A DNA stretch of 64,000 nt, taken from the NCBI RefSeq assembly GCF_947493425.1, contig NZ_CANLRP010000009.1:1-64000 (forward strand), read 5' to 3'. A model generated the notes under the pieces. That model was not told where the DNA came from and searched no databases. It saw only the letters and a program-made list of their open reading frames with translations. This stretch comes from an uncultured Microscilla sp. (GTDB lineage Bacteria; Bacteroidota; Bacteroidia; Cytophagales; Microscillaceae). The position numbers were made by a program, and so were the translations under genes. This document shows, piece by piece, positions 1 through 7,605 of this stretch (position 1 is the first letter of the stretch; the number at the start of each line of letters is the position of its first letter).

Positions 1-553
1 AATTGCTTGGATTTGGCTACTATAAGGATTCCAAGGGTATCGAGTTGCGTATTAGCAAGAATAGTCTGCGCAGATTTCGTGGGAAGCTACGTGGTTTCAC
101 CCGCCGCTTCACTCGTGAATCAGTCATAGATCGTACCGTAAACATCAGCTCTCTTTCAAGAGGCTGGTTATGGTACTTTGCTTTGGCTAAGGGTCGTGGT
201 CATATGCAATCCTTGGATAAGTGGCTACGTCGTCGTCTTCGTCAAGCAATCTGGTGTCACTGGAAGCAAGTCCGAGTCCGAATCCGAAGTCTTGAACGTC
301 TAGGAGCATCCACTGATTTAGCTTACCAATGGGGTAATAGTCGTAGAGGAAGCTGGACTATTAGTAAAAGCCCAGTATTACATCGTACCATCACTAATAA
401 AAGACTAGAGAAACGTGGATATGAATCTCTCTTAGAGATGTATAACTCCATACACGAAAACTTATCGAACCGCCGTGATACGCGAACCGTATGTCCGGTG
501 GTGTGAGAGGGATAAAGTAGGGTAGAATGATTTCCTACTTTACCCTACTCGAT
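1..553 (+). mobile_element. Group IIC intron, 3' portion (5' part outside window)
   Basis: The segment carries the C-terminal part of a maturase ORF followed by intron domains V and VI. Domain V is a hairpin at about 467-504: arm 469-475 pairs with 496-502 and inner arm 478-482 with 488-492. The CGC triad in its basal strand is what group IIC introns carry instead of AGC. Domain VI is the next hairpin (514-521 with 534-541). The tail ending CTACTCGAT at 553 matches the usual 3' end of bacterial class C introns. Such introns insert downstream of terminator hairpins, so the 5' exon outside the window should hold one. The 3' junction lies 20 bp past the stop of the convergent phosphatase gene. 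Confidence 0.85.
3..506 (+). CDS. ltrA: Group II intron reverse transcriptase/maturase, C-terminal fragment
   Basis: This is the end of an intron-encoded protein; the reading frame is open to the window edge, so the N-terminus and polymerase domain lie upstream. The visible 167 residues contain the maturase (X/GIIM) domain: the stretch RGWLWYFALAKGR, the basic helix around LDKWLRRRLRQAIW, and the class C hallmark YQWGNSRRGSW followed by SPVLHRTITN. The last dozen codons read through domain V of the intron RNA, as seen in other class C introns. Its role is to help splicing and to reverse-transcribe the intron during retrohoming. The TTG at position 3 is only the first in-frame start-like codon in the window, not a real start. 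Whether the upstream RT domain is intact cannot be seen. Confidence 0.85.
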   Translation: MLGFGYYKDSKGIELRISKNSLRRFRGKLRGFTRRFTRESVIDRTVNISSLSRGWLWYFALAKGRGHMQSLDKWLRRRLRQAIWCHWKQVRVRIRSLERLGASTDLAYQWGNSRRGSWTISKSPVLHRTITNKRLEKRGYESLLEMYNSIHENLSNRRDTRTVCPVV

Positions 554-573
554 ATTTGACATAAATTTAAAAA

Positions 574-2043
574 TCATATCTGAATGCCTAAAAGCGTGAC
601 ATCGTCCCTTTGAGGCGTACCTTGTTGATACTCTTTGAGTTGAGCTTGCATAAACTCTCTGTGTTGGAGCATACTAAATTGGGTGCCTTTTTGTAGCAAA
701 CTTTCAAATTTGCGTAACCCTAAACTTTTACGTTGAGGGTTGGCTATATCTTTGAATCCATCGGTAGATAAAAACAACTTATCCCCTGGCGAAAGTACAA
801 TACTTTGACTCGTAAATGGTTGATTTTGGTTTTCGCCTCCCACTCTTCTTCTATCACCGTCTAATTTATGCAATAGTCCATCTTGTAGATAATACAAAGG
901 GCGTTTAGCGCCAGTATAAGTTACCATTGTTTTGTCAGAAGCACAAGCTTCAATCTTACAAAGACAAATATCCATCCCATCTTTATTTTGCCCCTGAGAT
1001 TGTTTTAACCTTGAACGCACGCCTACATGCATCATTTTGAGTATTTGAGCTGGATCAGTTAAGCCTTTTCTGTTCACTATTTCATTAAGCAATGTATTGC
1101 CTATAATGCTCATAAATGCCCCTGGCACACCGTGTCCAGTACAATCTACTACTGCGGCAAACGTTATTTTTTTTGCCTTTGCCTGCTGAGCCCCCCGATG
1201 TATAACTTGAGTTAACCAGTAAAAATCACCCGAAACAATGTCTTTTGGCTGGTAAATCAGGAAGTGATCTGAAAACACTTTCTCAAAACTGGAAGCATTA
1301 GGCAAAATAGCCGATTGTATATTACTGGCATAATTAATACTTTCGGTAAGGTGGGTGTGTAGTTTGCGGAATTCTTCGGAGTCATCGAGTTGCTTATTTA
1401 AAGCATCATTTTTTTCCTGTATCTGTGCGTTTGCCAATAAGCACAAGTTGGTACCCATGTTAGAGGCTATACGCTGTAAAAACTCAAGACGTTGGGCTTT
1501 TATGGGTTGATAAAACAGTATTTCTAATACCCCCTGAATATTGTTTTGGTGTGTAATAGGAAAAGTAAGGATACTTTGTATAGGTATAGTCTGAGTAGCG
1601 CTTACTCCTGTAAAATTATCTTTTAATGTAGGGTTTACGATATGATTCATCTGCATTGTTTTAGCCACTAACCCTACAGTATTTTGTCCTATCTTTATTT
1701 GTGGAGCCACTTCATTAAAGTTGATGGCGTAACTGCCAATTAATTCAAGCGTTTCAGGGCAAGTTTTCATGTACAAAGTTGCCTGAAACCCCTTGACAAA
1801 AGGAATCAAGTGTTTTAGAAGGTTGTCTGCCCATTTTTGACAGTTTTGCCCAGGCTGAACCTGCATAATATCAGTGAAATTTGCCCAGTTTTTATAAAAA
1901 GACAGTTCATCTTCCTGAGATGAGGTAGGTTTCTGGGGAGTTTCTTGGTTAGAAGACATTGGGTATGTCTTGTATAAAGTAGTATTAGGAGGGACTTTCT
2001 TTATTGAAAACCTTTTCTTGTTGCTTATATTTTTAGGGAACAT
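574..2043 (-). CDS. GAF-domain PP2C/SpoIIE-type serine phosphatase
   Basis: Cytoplasmic signalling phosphatase of 489 residues. The N-terminal half (about 70-215) looks like a GAF sensor domain. A short helical linker follows, then a SpoIIE/RsbU-type PP2C catalytic domain (about 230-489) with the metal-binding motif VVDCTGHGVPGAFMS near residue 300 and the terminal block DDVTLLGIQI. In known family members this domain dephosphorylates anti-sigma antagonists or similar partners. No anti-sigma factor or STAS gene lies nearby, so the partner is unknown. There is no signal peptide or membrane segment. Translation may start at the first ATG or at Met29 (MSSNQE), because the first 28 residues are basic and low in complexity. 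The gene is single and converges on the group IIC intron. Confidence 0.85.
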   Translation of the reverse strand: MFPKNISNKKRFSIKKVPPNTTLYKTYPMSSNQETPQKPTSSQEDELSFYKNWANFTDIMQVQPGQNCQKWADNLLKHLIPFVKGFQATLYMKTCPETLELIGSYAINFNEVAPQIKIGQNTVGLVAKTMQMNHIVNPTLKDNFTGVSATQTIPIQSILTFPITHQNNIQGVLEILFYQPIKAQRLEFLQRIASNMGTNLCLLANAQIQEKNDALNKQLDDSEEFRKLHTHLTESINYASNIQSAILPNASSFEKVFSDHFLIYQPKDIVSGDFYWLTQVIHRGAQQAKAKKITFAAVVDCTGHGVPGAFMSIIGNTLLNEIVNRKGLTDPAQILKMMHVGVRSRLKQSQGQNKDGMDICLCKIEACASDKTMVTYTGAKRPLYYLQDGLLHKLDGDRRRVGGENQNQPFTSQSIVLSPGDKLFLSTDGFKDIANPQRKSLGLRKFESLLQKGTQFSMLQHREFMQAQLKEYQQGTPQRDDVTLLGIQI

Positions 2044-2798
2044 GTGTGCTTAATTTATTGATATTTTTAGTTCGTAAATGGTGTTTGCATAGAATAATTT
2101 ATGGTTTGTACTTCAAGTGATAAGTTATCACTGCTGGTCGAACCAATATTGGCAGTTAACCTTTTTCTGAGAAGTGTTTTTTTTGTTGCTTGATCAAGTC
2201 TAAAGCTATTTCTTGTTCTTTGTTAAGCTTTTCAATAAGAGTTTTGACTTTTTTTGAGCTGTAAGAAGGTGAGGGGGCTTTTTCTAATATGTTTGATCCA
2301 CTTCTTGCTTCTTTACCTTTAGATTTCACTTTCATTCCATTTAAGTTTTAAAATTGAATAACTGTTTGCACAAAAATGGTTGACATGTGTTTTGAAATAA
2401 GTATATTTTTTTGGCTGAGTATAAGTAGTAATACCTATATAACCTGGCTTCTGGTGTAAAAGTTTCATAAATACTGGATTATTAGTTGTGTTTTTCGATA
2501 AATGGAGGGTATTATGGGGGGAGAATACCTGAGTATAAATACCTGCTTTGTGAAAGAAGTGAAATACAGTGTTTGTAATAAGTTAAAAGTTATCTCATAC
2601 GATTTAATTATGATAAAACTATATGAGATTACCAAAAACAAAAGGATTTTATATCTTAAGTAAATATACTTAGATATACAATATTCCAGAAATAACCTCT
2701 ACACTTTATAAAAATGCCTTTAATTTGTAATTTGGAAGCAGGCAATGATTGATTAATTACCTGGCTTGTAAATCAACAAACTATATCTAAAAACAATA
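2044..2798. other. 755-bp intergenic region with one small ORF
   Basis: AT-rich region upstream of both the phosphatase (minus strand) and the lipoprotein pair (plus strand). It contains a 59-codon minus-strand ORF (2156-2335), described separately. Elsewhere I see no RNA gene, no long inverted repeat and no further convincing reading frame. Promoters for the two flanking genes presumably lie here, but no clean TTG/TAnnTTTG pair stands out. Confidence 0.5.
2156..2335 (-). CDS. Small basic hypothetical protein (59 aa)
   Basis: Intact ATG-to-TAA frame of 59 codons. The product begins MKVKSKGKEARSGSN and ends KKHFSEKG. It is rich in Lys, Glu, Gln and Ser, has no membrane segment, and has a likely helix over the second half (around KKVKTLIEKLNKEQ). 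It lies 112 bp upstream of the phosphatase start on the same strand, so it could be a short leading gene of that transcript. Family unknown. The evidence is only an intact frame of plausible composition in an otherwise empty region; a chance ORF remains possible. Confidence 0.4.
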   Translation of the reverse strand: MKVKSKGKEARSGSNILEKAPSPSYSSKKVKTLIEKLNKEQEIALDLIKQQKKHFSEKG

Positions 2799-4013
2799 AT
2801 GAAACAAAACTATTACTTGGCATTATTTGCCTTTTGCTTATTGATAGGCTTGCAGGCATGTGGGGGAGAAGATAAGGGTAGCAACACCCAACAAGGTACA
2901 GATACTACCACTGCAAAAAACGCTAAAGATTCTGCCCAAACTAAGGCAGTCACTAAGAAAACCACTAGTGTAAATCCTCAATTAACCGCCCATGCTTATT
3001 TGTTTGCAGGACTTACCCCTGAAAATAAAGGAGGAATGGATCAGGTTTTTGGGCAACAAGGAGCAAAACAACACCTGAAATTGTTTGGACAACAGTGGCA
3101 AAAACTGGAAAACACCCGGCTCAGGAACATGCGTAAATGGCGTGACACTGAATTAGCAAAAATAAACGGAGAAACACATAACTTATTTTACCCGTTTAGT
3201 GGACCCGATTTTATCAATGCTTATGAGTTTTTTCCCAATTGTGACAACTACCTGATGTTTGGTTTAGAAAAAGTAGGTAATCTTCCTGATTTTTCTAAAG
3301 AAAGTGCAGCTTTTGTCAGTGGCTACCTAAGCAATGTACGCAATGCTTTGGGCGAAATTTTTCAACGAAATTACTTTATTACCACATTCATGGGAAGCGA
3401 ACTTAATACCAATGTACAAGGAGTTGCCCCCATACTGTTTACTTTTTTGGCACGTACCAATAACCAAATTGTAAAAGTGGAAAAAATTCAATTACAAAAA
3501 GATGGAACTCCCAAAGCGTTTCCTCTGGATGAAAAACTTGATCCTAAAAAAAGTGTGGTAGGTTTGATGATAGAGTTTTTAGGCAAAGGTAAAGCTAAAC
3601 CACAACGCATCTATTATTTTGGCACCGATGTACGAGATGCGCAAATGCCTAAAAAGATGGAGTTGTCCAAGTTTATTAAGAGCTTTCCTCATAAAATATC
3701 ATTTGTGAAATCTTGCCAGTACACACTGCATGAATCTCAGTTTAAAGTAATGCGTAACCTTATCTTAAACGATACCGAAGCTGTATTGCAGGATGATACT
3801 GGAGTACGTTATGAAGTACTCAAAGAAAATGGGTGGAAAGTGAAACTATATGGTAAATATGCCTGGCCTATTGCTGACTTTGGTAAATATACCTACCAAC
3901 CCAAACTTAAGCAGGCTTTTGCCAAAGATTCAAGCGTAAAGCCTCTCAATTTTACTTATGGTTATCATTGGAACACTGACAATACCAGTGTAATTTTAGC
4001 ATTTAAAAAATAA
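2799..4013 (+). CDS. Exported lipoprotein, paralog 1 of tandem pair
   Basis: 404-residue predicted lipoprotein of unknown function. The signal peptide ends in the lipobox LQAC with Cys21 as the lipidated residue, followed by a Gly/Asp/Ser/Thr-rich linker to about residue 60. The mature domain contains LFYPFSGPDF, FFPNCDNYLMFGLE, RNYFITTFM, YYFGTDV, VLQDDTGVRYE and a C-terminal YGYHWNTDNTS. All of these blocks recur in the next gene, so the two arose by tandem duplication. It probably sits on the periplasmic face of the outer or inner membrane. No catalytic motif is recognised. It is followed after 24 bp by its paralog and probably shares its transcript. Confidence 0.8.
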   Translation: MKQNYYLALFAFCLLIGLQACGGEDKGSNTQQGTDTTTAKNAKDSAQTKAVTKKTTSVNPQLTAHAYLFAGLTPENKGGMDQVFGQQGAKQHLKLFGQQWQKLENTRLRNMRKWRDTELAKINGETHNLFYPFSGPDFINAYEFFPNCDNYLMFGLEKVGNLPDFSKESAAFVSGYLSNVRNALGEIFQRNYFITTFMGSELNTNVQGVAPILFTFLARTNNQIVKVEKIQLQKDGTPKAFPLDEKLDPKKSVVGLMIEFLGKGKAKPQRIYYFGTDVRDAQMPKKMELSKFIKSFPHKISFVKSCQYTLHESQFKVMRNLILNDTEAVLQDDTGVRYEVLKENGWKVKLYGKYAWPIADFGKYTYQPKLKQAFAKDSSVKPLNFTYGYHWNTDNTSVILAFKK

Positions 4014-4037
4014 CAGTTATTAATTGATTATTATTTA

Positions 4038-5261
4038 ATGAAACTACTCAATAAATACATCACCTTGGCTTTGCTGATAAGCTTGCTAGGGTTGGGTGCT
4101 TGTGGTGGCAAAGGCGAAAACAAAGAAAATAATAATGCCACTGATACCTCTAAAACCGTTAAAAAAGATTCTGCGAAAACAGACACAAAACAACCTGAAG
4201 TAACTACCAACGTAAAGCCTGATGCAGCGCTTACGGCTAAGGCTCACTTGATGGCAGGCATAGAGCTAGACAATAAGGGGGGAATGGACGAATTATTTGC
4301 CACTGCAGAAGCGCAGGAACACTTCAAACTGCTCAACAAAAGCTGGCAACAGTTAGAAGACAATCGTTTGAGTAAAATACGCCCCTGGAGAGACAAAGAA
4401 ATAGGGCATATCAATAAAGAAAAACATAACTTGTTTTATCCTTTCAGTGGGCCAGATTTTTTAAATGCCTTCTTGTATTTTCCCAACTGCGACAATTACA
4501 TCATGTTTGGGTTAGAGCCTATTGGCGAGTTGCCTAAATTTGATATAAAAGATAAAAAATTCCTGAAAAACTACTTATACCGATCAAGAGAAGCATTGGC
4601 AGAGCTTTTAAAAAGGAATTATTTCATTACTAGTTTTATGAGTGGAGACTTAAACACTGCCACAATGAAAGGGGTGTTGCCACTCATGGCTATTTTCTTG
4701 TCACGCACCGGAAGCAAAATAGTGAAGATAGAGCGCATTGTTTTTGATACTAATGGCAACCGCAAAATAGTGCCTGTTACAGTGCCTACCGATAAAAACC
4801 GCACTTTACTTCATATAGAGTTTTTGGCCAAAGGCAAAGCTAACTCTCAGCATATTTACTATTTTGGGTCAGATATTCAAGAAAAGTATGTAAAACAGAA
4901 AAAACACTTCATTGATTTTATCAAAAGTTTCGATAATAAAGTTGCACTAACCAAGTCAGCTTCTTACTTACCTCATTACGAGATTTTTACTACTATTCGC
5001 AACATTATTCTTGACGAATGCTCGGCAGTATTGCAAGATGATACAGGAGTGCCTTATCGTTATTATAAAGAGCGTGGCTGGAATGTACAATTGTATGGCA
5101 AGTATGCCCGTCCTGTAGCCGATTTTAAGAGTGGTTATCAGCCTGCTTTACGCGATGCTTTTAAGACAGATAGTACAGTAAAAAAACTTGATTTTACTTA
5201 TGGCTATCACTGGAAAACTGACAACACCAGTTTGTTGTTTTGCCAAAAGTCTAAGAAATAG
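4038..5261 (+). CDS. Exported lipoprotein, paralog 2 of tandem pair
   Basis: 407-residue predicted lipoprotein, paralogous over its full length to the gene just upstream. The signal peptide ends LGAC, with Cys22 as the lipid-attachment site, and a Lys/Asp/Thr-rich linker follows. The same conserved blocks are present in the same order: LFYPFSGPDFLNA, FPNCDNYIMFGLEP, RNYFITSFM, YYFGSDI, VLQDDTGVPYRY and YGYHWKTDNTS. The conserved Asn-Cys-Asp and Gln-Asp-Asp-Thr-Gly motifs are the best candidates for functional residues. Function unknown. The gene is closed by a strong bidirectional terminator 15 bp downstream. Confidence 0.8.
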   Translation: MKLLNKYITLALLISLLGLGACGGKGENKENNNATDTSKTVKKDSAKTDTKQPEVTTNVKPDAALTAKAHLMAGIELDNKGGMDELFATAEAQEHFKLLNKSWQQLEDNRLSKIRPWRDKEIGHINKEKHNLFYPFSGPDFLNAFLYFPNCDNYIMFGLEPIGELPKFDIKDKKFLKNYLYRSREALAELLKRNYFITSFMSGDLNTATMKGVLPLMAIFLSRTGSKIVKIERIVFDTNGNRKIVPVTVPTDKNRTLLHIEFLAKGKANSQHIYYFGSDIQEKYVKQKKHFIDFIKSFDNKVALTKSASYLPHYEIFTTIRNIILDECSAVLQDDTGVPYRYYKERGWNVQLYGKYARPVADFKSGYQPALRDAFKTDSTVKKLDFTYGYHWKTDNTSLLFCQKSKK

Positions 5262-5276
5262 AAATAAACCTATAAT

Positions 5277-5324
5277 AAAAAACAAACCCCTAATGACTTA
5301 ACAGTCATTAGGGGTTTGTTTTTT
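5277..5324. terminator. Bidirectional intrinsic terminator
   Basis: Near-perfect inverted repeat with arm 5277-5298, a 4-base loop (TAAC) and arm 5303-5324. The GC core is ACCCCTAATGACT, flanked by an A-run on the left and a T-run on the right. It can therefore stop transcription both from the lipoprotein pair (plus) and from the SPOR-like gene that ends at 5342 (minus). Confidence 0.9.
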
Positions 5325-5341
5325 ATCACCTTATGGTACAA

Positions 5342-5998
5342 TCAAAGCCCCAATTTATTCAGTAAATCCCGAACATCTATAATTACTTTATCATTGGCAT
5401 AACCCACTACATAAGGTTGATATTTTTCGCCTTCCCGGTTCATTATTTTAGCAAGATACTTTTGAAAATACAATGCTTCCCAGTAACTGGTAAAGTACCC
5501 CAAGCAGTAGCGATAGTAAGTTTTATTGTCTTTAGGGTTTTCGTAAGGGGTAATGACAAAACTTTTGTGCTTGTTGGCAAACTCGCTGAAGTTTTTGGTA
5601 GTATACGAACCAATAATTACTTTAAAGGTAGTATCAGAGGAGCTTACTGTAGTGCGTTGTGGTGTAGCGTTTACCTCTTTTTGGGTTTTATTCAGTGCTT
5701 TGATCTCATCGTGTAACGCTTGAACGGCAATTTTTTTGTCACGCAATTCCTTTTGTTTTTTATCTATCTCTGCTCGTTTGTTTGTGATTTCAACTGTCTT
5801 TTCCTTAATTTTTTTGTCCAGCTCGCCCTCTTGCAACAACATTTTGCGAAAACCTTCCAAATTGCGGTTAAGCCCTTTAATTTCTTTGCTGATTGCCCGT
5901 TTTTCGGCCTTAGAGAGTTCTTGAGCGTATGTAGCCACCCCAGTACTAAACAAAACAATTGCTGCCAGTACCAAAGAGCGGAATTTGTAAAGTGTCAT
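5342..5998 (-). CDS. Exported coiled-coil protein with SPOR-like C-terminus (third of trio)
   Basis: Predicted exported protein of 218 residues, counted from the ATG at 5998. That start opens directly into a signal peptide (MTLYKFRSLVLAAIVLFS, cleavage near TYAQ). The longer frame to 6055 would put 19 non-signal residues in front and overlap the neighbour's stop. The mature part begins ELSKAEKRAISKE, continues as a charged coiled coil of about 80 residues, and ends in a globular domain (TFKVIIGSYT, YRYCLGYFTSYWEALYF) laid out like a peptidoglycan-binding SPOR domain. The two genes upstream on this strand are paralogs. Function is likely at the cell envelope; this is inference from architecture only. 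Confidence 0.75.
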   Translation of the reverse strand: MTLYKFRSLVLAAIVLFSTGVATYAQELSKAEKRAISKEIKGLNRNLEGFRKMLLQEGELDKKIKEKTVEITNKRAEIDKKQKELRDKKIAVQALHDEIKALNKTQKEVNATPQRTTVSSSDTTFKVIIGSYTTKNFSEFANKHKSFVITPYENPKDNKTYYRYCLGYFTSYWEALYFQKYLAKIMNREGEKYQPYVVGYANDKVIIDVRDLLNKLGL

Positions 5999-6035
5999 AG
6001 TTTTTAAGTTTAAATTAGAGAAATAGAAGTACAGG

Positions 6036-6626
6036 TTAGTCAACCCTTTGACCATTTGTATAAGTGACTACTTTAGCCTCTTTTACAAAAAGTTCACTCA
6101 GTATTTTGACAAACTTATCTGCTTCTGCTTTGTCTTGAAAATAGCCCAAGGTATATTTTTTTAGGCCATCACTGTCCATATCGCCAGTAAAAACAGGCTT
6201 CTTTTCCCCTTTGACAAACTCTTTGTATAAATCTTCGTCAGTAATTTCTACTTGTACTTTATATACTGTTCCTTGAGCGTTTGTTTCTTTTTTTATAACA
6301 GTAGTTGTTTCTTTTTTTTCATTCTTGAGACGCTCTATTTCTGCCTTTAACTTTTGCTCTTCCTGGGTTTTTGCCGCAATCTCTTTCTCAATAGCCTCAG
6401 TATTTACTGGAGCTTGCAATTGTTTTTCTATATCTGCAAGGTTGCTCTTTTTTTCCTCAATATTTTGTTTAAACTTTTTATATGTTTCAGGATTTTTGTA
6501 AAAACTTTTAAGCTTTTTCCTTAATTCTCTCTTCGACATTTGAGCGGGGTCTTTTTGAGCTATCCCGTCGATAGATACCCCTGCCGAGAAAGCAAATAAG
6601 AGAAGTATTGATAATAGATGTTTCAT
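6036..6626 (-). CDS. Exported coiled-coil protein with SPOR-like C-terminus (second of trio)
   Basis: Predicted exported protein of 196 residues from the ATG at 6626 (MKHLLSILLLFAFSAG); the extra three codons upstream add nothing to the signal peptide. After cleavage near GIAQ comes an acidic/basic coiled coil (about 30-105). A small domain follows, with VYKVQVEITDEDLY and KKYTLGYFQDKAEADKFV, the same layout as the paralogs on each side. It ends 38 bp before the start of the next gene and probably shares its transcript. No enzyme motif is visible. The SPOR-like assignment is structural guesswork from spacing (beta-strand, GxF, helix, VV-strand). Confidence 0.75.
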   Translation of the reverse strand: MKHLLSILLLFAFSAGVSIDGIAQKDPAQMSKRELRKKLKSFYKNPETYKKFKQNIEEKKSNLADIEKQLQAPVNTEAIEKEIAAKTQEEQKLKAEIERLKNEKKETTTVIKKETNAQGTVYKVQVEITDEDLYKEFVKGEKKPVFTGDMDSDGLKKYTLGYFQDKAEADKFVKILSELFVKEAKVVTYTNGQRVD

Positions 6627-6656
6627 TGGTATCAATTGTTTAAATAATGATCAATG

Positions 6657-6688
6657 CTTTCTATACCACAAATTGATGGTATAGAAAG
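6657..6688. terminator. Hairpin between trio members (weak terminator or processing site)
   Basis: Perfect 12-bp inverted repeat (CTTTCTATACCA at 6657-6668, complement at 6677-6688) with an 8-base loop. It lies between the first and second SPOR-like genes of the minus-strand trio. There is no U-tract, so it may attenuate or stabilise mRNA rather than end transcription. Confidence 0.5.
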
Positions 6689-6738
6689 ACTTGTGATACA
6701 GTTACATAGTGGAAAATATTGAGGTAGGTTTACAGATT

Positions 6739-7404
6739 TTATTTACCCCCTCCGTTATTGTCATCTTTTACCGGAGTAGTGCCTCCAAGTGCCTCTTGTA
6801 CACTAATTCTGTTACCATCTTTAAATGCCACTACCCAAGCGCCTTTAATGCCTAGTTGTGTCAAGTGCTCAGCAAACGATTTAGCGGCTTGATATTGACT
6901 AAAAGTACCTAGTACATGTTTGTTGTAACCATCCGCATTCTCTTTGGTGTAGTCTGTATTATTATTATGGTCAAAGTTTCTGTTTTTATAAGCTCCTACT
7001 TGTACTCTAAACACAATTCCCTTGGTAGAAGCTACCCCACTGATAGTAGTAGGATTAGTAGAGGTTACGGGCTTATTATTTTCGAGTTCTTTGATACGAT
7101 CTTGCGCTCTTTTAAGGCGAGCACTTAAGCTATCAATTGTGCTAAGCATGACCGATTCACGCTGTTCAAAGTCGTGTTGGGTGGCTTTTAGCTTCAATAT
7201 CTCTGTTTTGGTAGTGGCAAGTGCTTCATCGGCTTCCTTCTTACCATCTTTGAGTGCTTTTAGCTTAGTCACATCTTTATACATTGCCTTGGCTTCCTTC
7301 TTCAAAGCCCTTTTTTCAGTTTTGGTTAATTCCTGTGCCTGACTGCTGACTACTGTCAATCCTATCAAAACACCCATTACTATGCCTTTTATGATAAACT
7401 TCAT
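6739..7404 (-). CDS. Exported coiled-coil protein with SPOR-like C-terminus (first of trio)
   Basis: Predicted exported protein of 221 residues. The signal peptide is MKFIIKGIVMGVLIGLTVVSS with cleavage near QAQ, and the mature start ELTKTEKRALKKEAK closely matches the other two trio members. A coiled coil runs over about residues 30-110. The C-terminal domain (VFRVQVGAYKNRNFDH, HVLGTFSQYQAAKSFAEHL, AWVVAFKDGNRI) is the most SPOR-like of the three. A glycine/asparagine tail ends the protein. Known SPOR domains bind denuded peptidoglycan; whether this one does is untested. It is the first gene in the direction of transcription, so the trio's promoter should lie just above 7404. Confidence 0.78.
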   Translation of the reverse strand: MKFIIKGIVMGVLIGLTVVSSQAQELTKTEKRALKKEAKAMYKDVTKLKALKDGKKEADEALATTKTEILKLKATQHDFEQRESVMLSTIDSLSARLKRAQDRIKELENNKPVTSTNPTTISGVASTKGIVFRVQVGAYKNRNFDHNNNTDYTKENADGYNKHVLGTFSQYQAAKSFAEHLTQLGIKGAWVVAFKDGNRISVQEALGGTTPVKDDNNGGGK

Positions 7405-7482
7405 GATGTTAATGCATTAGTTGTTTAAAATGTAAAAAATAATGCCTCTACAAAACGAGAAAGCATTAGATCAGCAATAAAT

Positions 7483-7505
7483 AGCGAGGGAACTAAGCCC
7501 TCGCT
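7483..7505. terminator. Possible terminator hairpin downstream of fumC
   Basis: 8-bp GC-rich inverted repeat (AGCGAGGG at 7483-7490, complement at 7498-7505), loop of 7 bases. It lies about 100 bp past the fumC stop on the minus strand and upstream of the SPOR-like trio. There is no clear U-run, so the call is tentative. Confidence 0.35.
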
Positions 7506-7605
7506 TATAATGAGACAACGTTAAAAAAGTAATCAAATTTGGTTTGAACAGTGACACCGTCGTTTTTATCAAGGCTAATAAAAGTTGAACACTGCCAGTA
7601 TCAAA

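Noticed and set aside
5417-6007. Plus-strand frames of 62-99 codons opposite the SPOR-like gene
   Set aside because: They are antisense to a signal-peptide protein with clear paralogs; composition is Phe/Cys-rich as expected for a shadow.
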